A stretch of 64,000 bases of DNA, from NCBI GenBank assembly GCA_964030475.1, contig CAXIPT010000004.1, positions 4,846,291 to 4,910,290 of the forward strand, given 5' to 3'. The notes below the pieces were generated by a model that was not told the DNA's origin, made no database searches, and was given only the letters and a program-made list of their open reading frames with translations. The DNA comes from Tethya wilhelma (lineage: Eukaryota > Porifera > Demospongiae > Tethyida > Tethyidae). The position numbers and the translations under genes are program-made. Below are positions 23,326 through 35,267 of this stretch, in pieces; the stretch's first letter is position 1, and the number at the start of each line of letters is the position of its first letter.

Positions 23326-23949
23326 GTGAAATCACTCTAACTGAACAAATAAGACTAACATACAATAGTTTACCATAATTTTTGTGATTACAATCATTGA
23401 GCTGCAATCATACAGTGCTATTAGATACATGTACTTGAATATTAAGTACAAAAATAAAGGAAATTTAATGATGTTTAACTTTGCTACAGCTGTCGTATGC
23501 TGTACACATGCTCTACACGTGTATCATTTATACATTTAACTCAAGAGGTAACTGAACAGACATCAATCACACTATGGGTGAAAAGCAGTACTGATCGAGG
23601 CAGTACAAAATTCAATCAAAATGTAATGGACCCAGATGTTCTATCAAGGCTTCACATACAGGATTCTAGTGAAGTGACAGACACTTCTAGAGACTTCTAG
23701 AGGCTACACCAGACAAAGAACAAAGGTGTTGTAGGATATAAATAGAGCTATGATGTACTTTGTTTATTTGCTTAGTTTAGCAGATGAGGTTATTGGGCAT
23801 TTGATAATCAAATTGCCCGTAATGCCTCCACAATTCAGATTAATTAATTGTTGCTTAGAGAACATGACATTTTGTTCAAGGAGGAACTGCCAAGCTAGCT
23901 ACCCCACTCCCGCCCACCATATGAACCCTGAGTACCACACATACTGTAC
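23326..23949. other. Non-coding DNA between convergent genes
   Basis: Short open frames (for example 23497-23700) show no recognisable motif or splice context. AATAAA at about 23453 may be the polyadenylation signal of the small secreted protein. Confidence 0.4.
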
Positions 23950-24277
23950 CTTTTTCAGTGACTTCATGAGCTCTCCAAAGTCCCCTGGTTCTAGTTTCAT
24001 TGACTGAGCTAGAGGGAGAAGGGCCTCCAGAGCCTCCTTGCGCTCCTTCCACTTGGGATCAGACTGGAGACTGACAACAGGAAAGGAAGAAAGCCACATA
24101 CTCGATGTGAACACAATACAGCTAGTATATTGTACTTTGATTAGGAAAAGTCTTTATCATTCAATTTCTCATAAAGTTGGGCATATATATGTACAGTACA
24201 TCACATGGAAAAAAACAATTCAAAGTTACATGTACAATAATTACTGTAAGTACTTCGGGGAAAACACACACGCGGCG

Positions 24278-24330
<53 letters not shown>

Positions 24331-24331
24331 N

Positions 24332-24401
<70 letters not shown>

Positions 24402-24653
24402 ACTTTCTTGTAGACTGAGTCTTTGGCCATTTTCCCTAATAAATCCACAGGGTCTGCAAGGTCATAGGGGTTAATGGCGGCCCGGGCCAGGGGGACAGCT
24501 CCACCCCCTTCTCCACTCTCCTCAGTCGTCTCCTCCCTGTCCTCCGCTGTCTTGAGGGGGAGCAGAGGAGGCAGCCTGTTGGTCTGAGCGGCGGGTGAGA
24601 CGGGTAGGGGAGGGAGGAGAGCCAGGGAGCTTAGACCACTCCAACTCCTTCAG
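23950..24653 (-). CDS. CKAP5: CKAP5-like TOG1-TOG2 linker and TOG2 start, two exons
   Basis: Exon 24653 to about 24404 begins LKELEWSKLPGSPPSPTRL, matching the CKAP5 segment after TOG1 (QLKELEEEW, PTRF). It later reads INPYDLADPVDLLGKM in a different frame, so a one-base shift lies near 24540. Exon 24063-23950 encodes SDPKWKERKEALEALLPL and MKLEPGDFGELMKSLKK, matching TOG2 helix A (KKWQERKEALE, DYADLVKALKK). The donor of the first exon sits inside the (GT)n tract that also contains the join at 24331. The protein is conserved although the frame is broken, so a base-call error or very recent inactivation is likely. Confidence 0.75.
24276..24401. repeat. (CA)n microsatellite spanning a contig join
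   Basis: About 125 bases of CA with an n at 24331. On the minus strand it is (GT)n directly after the CKAP5 coding segment. Confidence 0.95.
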
Positions 24654-24958
24654 CTGAAAAGGGGACACGCAATCATAAAACACAGTAAAAGTATGAAAGG
24701 ATTGAAACACATACACACATAGACACATGTTTAACTTCTCAAAAACAAAAACAGTTGCTCTCTCTGTTGATTTACCAAAAGAGGCATTAATTAGAAACTT
24801 TCAGTATAGGCTCGACAATACCGGCTTTCCTCAAAAATTCAACATCAGTTTCTCTATGGATAAAGCTAGAACTATATAAGCAGGCAAATTCCATGGTGCA
24901 AAGCTCCCTTAATTGAGAAGGCACAATGCAGGTAAATCACTAGGATCATGTTGAGGTA

Positions 24959-25307
24959 TAGCCTCGTCCCCAGGCCCAAAAGAGGGCCTGGTATCTATTG
25001 ACTGCGCATGCGCCAGTTTGTACCCAAAATCTGGGTACATCGTAAATTTCACCGTAAAATTGTCCGTATACTCTGTTGACTGGATTACGTCATAGGTATT
25101 TTTCGAAGCGCTAGGCATAGAAAAGCTAAATGAACGCTTGTCTCTTTCCAAGCACTGACTTGATATATTTCCAGAAGAAAAGAGTGGAATAGCGGCAGTA
25201 GCCAACTCAGGTAGGACTGTAGATCAATTTATTTTTCGCTACAAATACGCGCATGCGCAGTCAGTAGACACCAGGCCCTCTTTTTGGGGGGCCTGGGAAC
25301 GAGGCTA
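24959..25307. mobile_element. MITE, TAGCCTCGT family, 349 bases
   Basis: Ends TAGCCTCGTCCCCAGGCCCA and GGGGGGCCTGGGAACGAGGCTA. Arms of about 55 bases extend to TGACTGCGCATGCGC and its complement. The interior has no long frame of known type. It lies just upstream of the kelch-kinase gene. Confidence 0.8.
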
Positions 25308-25404
25308 GTTGAGGTACAATGGGTGTGTTCTTCAAAAACCAAACCTCAAATCAGCGCCCTCGATATCTACATTGATAAAACAATATCTGTGTGTGCACCT
25401 GAGA

Positions 25405-25488
25405 GTAGGCATCATCTTGTTTGCGTTCTTTTTACGATTTAGCCATTCCCGTGTCTCATTACATTTTATTATGTTTTTTTTACTTGTA
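25405..25488. mobile_element. Solo end of AAACAAGTAAAAAA-family MITE
   Basis: ATCTTGTTTGCGTTCTTTTT through ACTTGTAG matches the right arm of 19528-19805. It ends about 45 bases before the kelch-kinase ATG, so it may form part of that promoter or 5' UTR. Confidence 0.65.
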
Positions 25489-25533
25489 GAAAAAGGGGTG
25501 GAGCTGATTTACAATCATGTGACGTGTAGAATT

Positions 25534-26164
25534 ATGGCAGCTTTTGCAGCAGAGTTGGCAGCTTTGTTTCAGAGTAAGCCAAAGCTCTATCAGTATGAAC
25601 CATCTCCACGGTGGGGTCACTTTGCAGGAGTAGTGGGAGACAATCTCTACGTTTTTAGCGGACGTACTGCAAGGTATCGTGACACAACAGAGAGAGAAAA
25701 GCTGAAGAATGTAGTGGAAGTCTTTAATTGCTTTGAAGAAACGTGGACACAGACAACCACAAAAGGAGAGCTACCCCAAGCAGCGTATCGCGGTGCATGT
25801 TGTACAACAGGGGAAGACTTGTTTATTTTTGGAGGATATGGTGGTGGAGAGTTGTGGTATGGTGACCTCTATCGTTTAAGACCGTCACAGAACTTTACGT
25901 GGACTAAACTTAGTTCACTAGCCAAGAAGTGTGGATCGAGAATTATAAATTTAAACTCAGGCTCAAAACTTCTTGTAATCTTTGGTGGTTATGGTCCACT
26001 TCCGACCGCAGACATCCAACCAGAAGCCCAGTTTGTTAGAAATACACAGTTTACTGATGGTAGAGGATGGACCAATGAGCTGCATTTCTTTGACCTTGAT
26101 ACTGGTATGTATTGTATTATTATAAACAATAGTATTCTTTGTGGTATAATGGTAATTAAGTAGN

Positions 26165-26195
<31 letters not shown>

Positions 26196-29100
26196 CTTGT
26201 CTCTCCTCCAGGTCTCTTGTCATCTCCACAAGTGACTGGCTCTAGACCACCTCCCTGTGCATACTTCTCATTCACCAGTGTTAGTGAAAACAGAGCAGTA
26301 TTGTTTGGGGGAAAACAGCCAGCCAGATGTGCGTGTGTTGAATCTCTTGATGATGTATATCTTTTCAGCATTGACACGCTGGTATGTACAGCATACACCA
26401 AGCATGCATGAGATGGAATTAAGTTTGTGATTCCGTGTAATGCTTTTTGAATTACTATGCTCACGCTCAATATCTCCTTTTTTAATCATTATTCTGGTCC
26501 ATGCCTTCAGCATTGGACCAAGTTCAAAAGGGCGATGGGAGAGGTATGGCCAGAGGGAAGATGTTACCATGCTGCTTGCTGTCTAGACCATGGCGGGGAG
26601 CAACCCCAACTCCTGATAACTGGTGGACTGAGAAGTGATGACAGTGTACTAGCGGATGCTTGGATGCTGGATGTGTCAACCATTAAGTGGAAAAAGGTGA
26701 ACTATAGTTCTATCATCATCAACTTCTATAGATGCAAATAAGATACATGTACTATTGTATATGCGATGAACTTCGATCCAAAATGCACAATGTCATGTAC
26801 CAATCTTGTACTACAGCTCGCACTACCCATTGGTGAACTGCAACCAAGATTCTACCACTCAATCACTTCTATCACTCTAGCACCAGGACTGATTGAGGTC
26901 ATCATATTCGGAGGATGTCCAGAATGGCCAACAACTTTAATTGCTCATGATGATTGGGCTAAGGTAGCAGAGTCACTCATCATTACCTTTAGTAAAAGTG
27001 AGTGAGCATTATAGCGTACTTATTAGGCCCTGGTCACCTTGAAAATGATTGAATTTTTCCTGAATTAAAATTCAGATAAACAGGATAATATTATAAAATA
27101 ACTTTGGCTATAATTTCTGTCCTATACAACAAATTTTGGTCTTTCGTTTTCATGTTACGAAAATCTCATACCAAAATATTGCATAATCATGTAAACATTG
27201 ATGGTTCAATGAAACACCTTAAACTATATATGAATAATTTATTAGGCAGAAACCTTAGAAGTTTGCTATGGCAACTGAACTTTTTCAGGAGACTCGTAAC
27301 TATATATCATTATGAACCTCTATAATCTTGATTGGGGGTCCCGCTGACCGTGATTGTTAATTAGTCTAAGATATAGCCGAGAAGGCCCGGACTGGAGAGA
27401 ACGGCAGGTGTGCATTATATGGAAAAAGCTCTATATCTTTCCGGCATAGCCTCGTTTCCAGGCTCCTCCCTCACGAATATTTCTTTGCTTATTGATTATG
27501 TTCGTAGGAAATAGTCGTGAGGGAGGAGCCTGGAAACGAGGCTGTATCTTTCACCCAGATCAGTATTTCTGAACCCCACTTAAGATTTAGACATAATTAT
27601 ATTAATGAAAAAAATATTTATACAAAAAATGGTTATACCATAGCAACAGGGAACATTTCTGCCTAATTAATTATCATTTTTTTGATTCACAAATATGTAA
27701 AGGTCACATGACCAACTTTTGTAGCGTCGTACCTAGGCCTGGTAAAACTTCTCATGTGCTTTACATCAAAATTCTTGTTCGCGAAATGTGTGGGCAACAC
27801 TAATGTGTGTCATGCAGGCTTTGCCAGCTAGGAAAAGAAGCAGCTATAGGTTTCCTGGACTTGTTACTGTCAACAACTAACTTTTTGTCATTTCTGAGTC
27901 TCTAATAGTGCTACTATAGGCAAATATCTGCTAACAAAAAGTGATTTTGACAAAAAAGGGCCATTAGCACGCAAAAAAAGAAGCAAGAATTATAGGACTG
28001 GTAGGTTTGTTAACTCAATGACATGATCATATTCACCTTTCCGCCTAATTTGAATGACAGTAAGTATATAGCCAAGCGCTTACCCTTTTAGATATCGGCT
28101 GTACCTTCAGAATTCACTCCGTTGCAGTCTAACAAAGAAAAAAAATCTTAGCTCATGCATACTCTGCTCAGACTGATCATGCTGCATGTTAATTATGCCT
28201 TCCTCCCACGCTCACCAATTACCTGCATGTCTACCACTCGTCTACCTCTCTGTTAGAAGAGGTATGACACGAGTGCGCCATGCTAAGCTGGCAAGTTCGT
28301 TAATTACATTCCGATCATATGACCACAATACTTCACAATGAGAGTTGATCACATGCACCCCGTTTGCCAGCTCAGCAAAGGCACACTCGTGTCGTACCTC
28401 CTCTGCCTCTCTGTTATTTTCCAAAAGCATCACGTGAGAAGTTTTACCTGGCCTTCCGTGGCTTGAAATATCCCAAGGAATCTGCCAGTATACCTATATA
28501 TGTTTCCATGCATGGTTGTATATAGTTAGTTTAAAAGTTAAATGATCCTATTCCAAATATTGATGATATTATAGTTACTACATAATAATATTATAAGGTA
28601 TGGGTTGGCCCAGGCCTTAAGTACACAGAGATAATAATATTGCATTGTTGATATTATGTTAATTGCGTGTCCTTTTCTCTCTTTCTCCTGTTGTAATAGA
28701 GTCCAGGGAGTATCCCTCCACTAAAGATGGTCCATCCAATTGGGAGTGGGTCCTGGTGGATGTGGCCAACAATAGCCAGAGAGGAACCACTGAGAGGCTT
28801 AGAGAGAAGATAGCAAAGATTACTACAGCTTATAAAGCCAAAGTATAGTAATAGATGCTTTTGATTGAGTTAGTTGATGTATAGATTAAATTATTTGAAA
28901 TAATGTATAATAATATTATAATATTAATTATTCCTGATGAGTGAATAAATTAGGGTAGACATTGTTAATTATTTTGCTCCTCGTGCAGGAAATGGTCAAC
29001 AGACGAGAGCCAGACGTACCATCCACTAGTAACACCTCCTCTGCTTTAGATCATGCTGAGTCAGTATCAATGAGGGAAACCCTACAAACTCTAGAAGAGG

Positions 29101-30170
29101 AGAAAAAAATTCTCGAACAGAGACTGGAAGATGCTGTGAGACAAGTCCAGACATCAGTGGACGTTGCTAAAAGGAGAGCTGAAGAAGTTCGTGGTCAACT
29201 TCAAGAGGTGAATGTATATATTCACTGTGCATTCGTGGTATTTGTGTCATATAATTATGTGAACACTGCGTGTACATTACTTATTAATAATAAATGTGCT
29301 CAGGTCACCTTAAGAGCTGACTCAGCTGAGGAGAGACTAAGAGAGACAACTCACCTCTTGGCAGAGGCCAACCAGAGAGCTGTGACTGCTGAGGAAGCAA
29401 TACAAGACTTAGGGCGTCAGCATTGGGTCATCGAGAGAGATGAAATCATGTTCACAGAGAGGGAGTTGGGCCGAGGAGGATGGGGAGTGGTGAAGGTTGC
29501 CAAGTTTAGAGGAATTGATGTCGCAGGAAAGCAGTTATTTCAAGAAATTTCCCCATTTTATCGCCTCTCCTTCATTCGTGAGATGAACATGGCTGCTCGT
29601 ATTTGCCATCCTAATCTGGTTCAGTTCATAGGGGCCACCCTGAATAACGAACCCATCATTCTCACTGAGCTGATTTCCACTAGTCTCCGAGCCGTGTTGG
29701 AACGAGGTCCAATCGCCCACACTCAGATTGTCTCCATCAGTCTAGACGTGGCTAGAGCTCTGAACTACCTCCACCTGATGCAACCAGACCCCATAATCCA
29801 CCAAGACATCAGCAGTGCCAATGTTCTTCTCAATCCCTTGCCCGACAATCAGTGGAAGGCCAAAATCTCCGACTATGGTTCCGTGAATCTTATGCGCCAG
29901 CTAAAGACAGAAGGACCAGGCTCACCAGTCTACGCAGCTCCTGAAGTGAACAGACCTTCTCAACAATCACCCAAGATGGATATTTTCAGTTTTGGAATCC
30001 TGTTGATAGAAACGCTGACGGATACGTTTCCTGAAGTGGCCTCTCGCAATCGTTTGATTGGTTTAATTGAGCATCGTGGTTTTGTTTCTCTCATCAGACG
30101 ATGCTTGTCAGTAGAGAAGGACCATCGACCTAGTGCCAGTGACATCATCACAGAACTAGGGGAAATTTAA
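25534..30170 (+). CDS. Kelch, coiled-coil, TKL-like protein kinase (complete, 7 exons, 778 aa)
   Basis: Exons 25534-26104, 26212-26381, 26511-26696, 26817-26997, 28700-28842, 28989-29207 and 29304-30170 join in one frame (2337 bases) with consistent GT-AG phases. The ATG at 25534 is chosen by similarity to the paralogue at 8534. Residues 1 to about 370 are kelch blades (YEPSPRWGHF, DLFIFGGYGG, RAVLFGGKQP, PQLLITGG, EVIIFGG). Residues about 420-540 form a coiled coil. The kinase (about 540-778) has ELGRGGWGVVKV, a candidate ATP Lys near 566 (VAGKQLF), HQDISSANVLL in place of HRD, SDYGS in place of DFG near 680, YAAPE and MDIFSFG. The catalytic Asp and Asn are kept, so activity is possible but atypical. 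The fold fits TKL kinases. I infer oligomerisation by the coiled coil and substrate capture by the propeller. Confidence 0.85.
26165..26195. repeat. (T)n tract at contig join in intron 1
   Basis: About 31 Ts follow the n at 26164, just before the acceptor at 26211. The gene structure is coherent across this join. Confidence 0.9.
27022..28624. mobile_element. 1.6 kb TIR element nested in the kelch-kinase intron
   Basis: Its left side (TTAGGCCCTGGTCACCTTGA) and right side (GGCCCAGGCCTTAAGTACAC) match the ends of 56329-57030, and much of the interior is shared. Extra DNA makes this copy longer: the TAGCCTCGT hairpin at 27447-27543 and another inverted element at about 28255-28405 (GAGGTATGACACGAGTG and complement). 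It lies wholly in intron 4. Confidence 0.7.
27447..27543. mobile_element. TAGCCTCGT-family foldback, 97 bases
   Basis: Arms TAGCCTCGTTTCCAGGCTCC and complement, including CTCCCTCACGA. It is inserted in the larger element at 27022-28624; the copy at 56329 lacks it, so the insertion is younger. Confidence 0.8.
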
Positions 30171-30688
30171 TGTGAGAATTAAGATTAGGAATAGATTTTT
30201 GTACAATGCTTTTATTGAAAACTTTTCATTTTAGCATGACATTGTAATAGTGCCCGATTTGCAGTAGATTTTTTGTTGTTTGGATGTTTTTTTGGATCCC
30301 CCTCCTTCTATTGTTTCCTTTTGCTATCTTGCTGTCTAAAAAAATTTTGTTTTCACTTTTCCCTTTTTAATTATTAATTAAATTCTTTGTTGTTGTTACT
30401 CCTGTGTGGTTTTTGATGGAAAAATTGTGCGTATTTGCTTTTCACTGATGGCGACCATTACCTGATATTGAGCGCTTCTTACCTCTAGAACAAAGTAAGA
30501 TTAAGGTTAGAGTATTTTGAGTGGGCGGTACTTTTGCTATCACTAATTTAATTAGTGAATCGTGAAGGGGTGTGTCCAAGTTTTCTATATCAAAATATAC
30601 AATTGAAAATAAAAGTGTTCAGGAGGTGCTGGAGATCATTTTCGTGCAAAAACTAGCGACCGGAAGTTGCCTTCGAACAAGTGACCGN

Positions 30689-30733
<45 letters not shown>

Positions 30734-30751
30734 CATAATAAAGATCACTAG
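30171..30751. other. Intergenic DNA with contig join
   Basis: 3' flank of the kinase gene, T-rich, then the n at 30688 followed by (CA)n at about 30695-30731. No exon. Confidence 0.5.
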
Positions 30752-32206
30752 TTGTGCTCAGTGAAACCATGGAGCTATTTCCAAGCTACGTGAACAGACC
30801 ACAGTTCCTGTCCTCAGTGATGGACATATGGAGGGACTGCATTGCTGAACTGTTTGAGGACTATGGTAGTGACAACTTAGGTGAGGCCAACTAGTACTGC
30901 ATATATCATTTGAACGATCTTTTTAATGGTACAAGGGACAAATCCAATGCAAGTTTTGTATGATTATTGCCTAGTTCAAGCTTAAGTCTGGTTCACAATA
31001 TTCCCTGTCGCATCGCATGAAAATTATCCATGTGCAGATACGCAGGGATACAGCATATTAAAAACATACATTATAGAACAATCAGAGTCTTTTAAATACA
31101 AGGAGTGTGGCTCGCTTCGCTCGCCACGCTCCTTGCTTGTGTATGAAGTATACTGATGTTTACTGCTAGATGCATGCAAGCACAGGCATCTGTACTGGGC
31201 AGTGAAAGGTGTGCATTGCTCCTCTTTGCAATTTGGACAGCTCGCTCAGCAATGCAATTTAGCTCACTACGTGACGTCACAGACGACCCTTTTCCGACTT
31301 CCGCCATTTTTGCAATCAGCTGGCAAAGAAACTTGTTATCTGGCTAGCTGTGCTTCGTGTACAGCGACAGAGAAGCAGACTCCTAGAAGCAGAGGTCTCC
31401 CCTTGCTACGCTACTTTTGTAAAAGATTGGCTGCTCTATCACACTTCTTTGGCCGATACGGATGCCACTGGTAAGCCTTGTTAGCGATCTCAAAAATAGT
31501 CAGCCATACTTGTAGCGCCTGTGATTCTATCCTAGGATAGTACTGTCTAAGCTAGCTGTCTAGGCATACTTTTCATAGCTTGCATTCTCCACAGTCTAGA
31601 GAAAAAGTAGCATTTTAGCTCGAGGTCGGAGCACTTCCGGTGAACTCCCGTGACACACGGACGGACACACAAAACTTTGCTTATAATATGATGTGTCAAT
31701 GTGTTACGTTCCATCACCAAATGTGAAGTTCTATTATGCAACGCAGCACCGGATATTGTGAACCTGCTTTCACTGTTGTATACTGTATGAAATTAATGAC
31801 ATTATGATCAGCTCTAAGAGATCATTTTGATACATACAAGGAGACACAAAAATGATTTTTAAGGTAAAGGGTCACCATAATCACAAATTTAATGCAACCT
31901 ACTAGGCCCTAGGCCCTCAAGTATGTGATTGCAGTGACCCTTTACCCAAAAATTTGTACTGTATACCAAAACTATCGACATGCACCAGTCAGTCTGGTTT
32001 TATTAATGAAAGTTAGGGTCTCTGCCAGGACTATTTGATGATACTTAATAATTATTAGGATGTTAATCTTATAATATTATTATACTGTAGATCTTAGTGA
32101 TTATGAAGAAGTCCAAGAAGAGTTTCTTGCTGCAATGGAGGCACTTAAAAACTTCACCTTGTCAATGCTAGAGATGAACCTGGCAGAGAAAATGACTCGC
32201 CAATAA
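30752..32206 (+). CDS. Unidentified helical protein, last two exons (copy B)
   Basis: Exon 30752-30880 (SETMELFPSYVNRPQFL, VMDIWRDCIAELFEDYG) and terminal exon 32091-32206 (DYEEVQEEFLAAMEALKNF, then MLEMNLAEKMTRQ, TAA). It begins right after the (CA)n at a contig edge, so upstream exons are lost. It lacks three bases relative to copy C near its start. Its tail is longer than that of copy A because the frame is kept after KNFT, so copy B may preserve the original ending. Family not recognised. Confidence 0.6.
30881..32090. other. Intron of helical copy B
   Basis: It contains a block at 31090-31740 with CTCGCTTCGCTCGCCACGCT, not present in copy A, probably an inserted element. It also has GGTAAAGGGTCACC (31863) and its complement at about 31935-31948, shared with the copy A intron. 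No exon of its own is supported. Confidence 0.45.
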
Positions 32207-33203
32207 TGTCTTGGCTCGCATTGCCAAGAACATTGCATAAACTACAAAATTTATTAATCAAGCAATACCAGGTGTGTTCAGTGTCACTATGCATATACTG
32301 TCATGGAATTATAGTATAATTATAGAGAACTTGTCAATGATTTGTATAGTATGTGCGATCACCACTTAATAAGACATTGAAAATCTTACCAAATACTTAC
32401 CATACATAAAATTATGGTAGTCATTTATAGTAGGAATGGTCCCATGCACTGTCCCATTGACACAAAATTACATAGCGGAAAAGTTTCACAAGGTTTAACC
32501 TTCATGGTTTTTGCGGATCAAGATCCTTCTATGAAAGTTTTTATCCACGAATTCTCCATAATGTTTATATTGGCTCGCACAGCTCATCAATAAAGGTTAA
32601 AATGCAAAACGTTTGACTAGAGATATCCGGAAAGTTTGGCAGGGGTAGCCTGCATGCTGATCGAGATACACCAAAGCATTATACCAACGTAACATATCCA
32701 ATAGTACTGTTCATAGCATCATGGCCTACATATCATTTAACAAAAAACTAGTGCTCTTTATGATATTTAAGGCTTTTTCTCATCTCGATATCGAAGCTTT
32801 GTATAAGCTTAGCTAGAGGCTACACCTGCTGGTCACACACATATATACGTATGTAACTAAGTTAAATTCACAGAATAATTAAAAAATTTAATGCTGTATA
32901 TACCAATCAGGCGTGACATTTATCAATAGAATAAAATTAATACTATATAATATTATACCGAAGCAAGTCTTATAATATTATAGTCTTAGTGCATTTCGGA
33001 TTTGACAAAAAATAACATAACTATAAAAAAAATATAGATTTGCCAAAGATGGTATTATACATAATTGTAACATATACTGTAACAGCTATATCTGACTGCA
33101 TAACTAATTTTTATAATCAAATTATTATCAAATTACTATACAAAGTTATACTGTTAACTAGCTTGCAAAGCTGGATAGTACCTATACCAATGTCCATTGA
33201 TCA
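32207..33203. other. AT-rich intergenic DNA
   Basis: A decayed TATAGCGG-family element at about 32463-32645 (ATAGCGGAAAAGTTTCACAA) and otherwise AT-rich sequence without exons, between two convergent genes. Confidence 0.45.
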
Positions 33204-34121
33204 TTAGTTGAAAGTAGTATCTGGGGTACAGCTTTCAAGAACAAAGCGAAGGAAATCTACAGCAGCCATTGCTGCTGTGGGCTGCCAATCGTCATTTTTA
33301 AACTTATCTCCAATATCAGCAACACCCTTGATAATAATGATACTGATAATACGCTTTTGTCTCAACCAGCGTTCAAGGATTCCGTGTAGCACCCAGCCTT
33401 CCATTTCACCACCAATTGCCTTGCGATCAGTTGCCATCATCTTATCTCTCAAGACTGCATCCTTTACAAGAGTATCATGGCTTACGATTGTACCAATGTG
33501 TACCTTTGAGTTTCGAATTTGAGACGGTCCAATGGTAGCAATTTGGAATGTATCGCTCCATCCATTTTTAACATTTTTTGCAATTGCTAGCAGTGGAGCA
33601 CAGACTGGAATTTTCTCAGGGAAAGTGATTGCATCTCCTGTGTCAGCTTTCGATCCTTGAACAACTTTATCTGATACCATTACATCTCCAAGGGAAAGCC
33701 CAGCTTTGTTAGGATTGCCATATCCAATGCCTAGCCCAATAACTGCTGTCACATTCACGTATGTTTCAAGAGCTTTTTCCAGGTCAAGACGTGCACGGTC
33801 ACCTTGATTAGTGAATGGAACTGCAACAAGCTTCTTACCAAACATTCCAATCCTTGCACAACCAATGGAATCAAACACCATTTTCTCAGCAACTTTTTTT
33901 TGTTCTCCATCAATTAAACACTCAGGTGGAGATAGAAACTTCAGAGCGGCGTTATTCTCATTTTCGTTACAAGTGTGAAGAATAAGCTCAATCTTCATCC
34001 TTAGGTCTGCAGGAGTGATGAGGCAAGCATCTATATTGGTAAATCTAAAGGGGCCACCAGAACCAAGATCATTAATAGGATTGCCTTGTGGTCCAAGTTG
34101 TGGACTTGGCTTCGGGGAAAC
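33204..34121 (-). CDS. Nucleoside phosphorylase/MTAN-like domain protein, 3' exon
   Basis: Minus-strand exon from a TTGCAG acceptor at about 34122 to the TAA at 33204. The frame is open upstream of the internal Met at 33998, so I extend it to the acceptor. Motifs VIGLGIGYGNP, SLGDVMVSDKV, GGEMEGW and KGVADIGDK correspond to the glycine loop, purine/ribose pocket and catalytic Asp region of PNP/UDP phosphorylases and MTA/SAH nucleosidases. In that family the Glu-Met-Glu binds ribose and the final Asp acts on the base. In many invertebrates this domain sits beside ankyrin, death-fold or NACHT modules of innate immune receptors. Here upstream exons are not found, so both a metabolic enzyme and a receptor remain possible. 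Confidence 0.7.
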   Translation of the reverse strand, partial: VSPKPSPQLGPQGNPINDLGSGGPFRFTNIDACLITPADLRMKIELILHTCNENENNAALKFLSPPECLIDGEQKKVAEKMVFDSIGCARIGMFGKKLVAVPFTNQGDRARLDLEKALETYVNVTAVIGLGIGYGNPNKAGLSLGDVMVSDKVVQGSKADTGDAITFPEKIPVCAPLLAIAKNVKNGWSDTFQIATIGPSQIRNSKVHIGTIVSHDTLVKDAVLRDKMMATDRKAIGGEMEGWVLHGILERWLRQKRIISIIIIKGVADIGDKFKNDDWQPTAAMAAVDFLRFVLESCTPDTTFN

Positions 34122-34156
34122 TGCAATAATAATGTGCCATAATAATTATTAATAAT

Positions 34157-34954
34157 TACAAGTAGTAAAATTTTATAAAAATGAGAAGTGTAGGAATGGG
34201 CAGTGTGGTAAAAAGCAATGAAACAAGACAAGTCTCTGAATTTCAGCACATGACTACTTCATTTTCACGAGTGAATTGCAAATTTGAATTCCATGGATCA
34301 TTATAAAATGAAAGGCACCATATGCATGGTGCACAACCCTCGGCGTATATACACTGTGATACACACTGTCTATGCAATACAATATTTATAGCATGCATTA
34401 TAATGAGGCAATGAGGAAGGATATCGAGGCATGATTGTACGTATACTGTCAGCATTGCAATCTCATGTAAAACACACTTTCTATACTTTACTGCAGCTGT
34501 ATAACATCGAGGCTGGCAATGCATGCAGACTATATACTGTTGCATGGGCGTGGCTACTTAGGCAACGTCGCGATCATAATATTATCAAAAGCTATCTTGC
34601 TGCAGAGTTTGCAAAACATAAGCGCTTGGACTAGAAATACTCTGTTACGTCTAAGCATTTATACTAGAGTCAGTGTTGCTATCTCAGACTTCTAGTGTTC
34701 TAGCGAGGTGCAGCTAGCGCACGATCAGGCAAGCTCGCTATATACATATATATACGTATACGTAGTGCTAGTGGGTGGGGCCACGTAGCCAAAATGGCCG
34801 CCCGAGCGATGGCTCGGACTGAAAATCCTGGCATAGCTCAAGAACTATAAGCTTTTAGCTTCTGATACACATATTTTTTTTAGATGAACATCAGTACTCC
34901 ATGCCTATGTCCTTAATTTTCAGAGCAGACTTGTTGTTCTTCAGATTAAGAGTG

Positions 34955-34991
<37 letters not shown>

Positions 34992-35267
34992 AAAACGACT
35001 ACTATAACCCTTACGGCGTGTTTCACACGCCGAGGGTTAATTAATGTCAGTTGCTTGGCTCATGAGTCAATACATGTGACAGCAATCATTAATTGTTATA
35101 CTTCATCCAAATTAGTCAAGTGCATGTAAATGTATAGATACACAAAGAGTAGGGCACAAAAAATGAAGTAGTCATGTGCCGAAATTCAGAGACTTGTCTT
35201 GTTTCATTGCTTTTTACCGCACTGCCCATTCCTACACTTCTCATTTTATAAAATTTTTACTACTTGT
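34157..35267. mobile_element. 1.1 kb element with 110-base TIRs (ACAAGTAGTAAAA family)
   Basis: Left arm ACAAGTAGTAAAATTTTATA, with GTAGGAATGGGCAGTGTGG and GAAACAAGACAAGTCTC. The right arm, the complement, ends at 35267. The two arms share private differences from the 6866 copy, so they belong to one insertion. The interior (about 890 bases) has no transposase. It includes (CA)n at 34957-34987 and a GCCGAGGGTTAATTAA fragment of another family. Confidence 0.8.
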
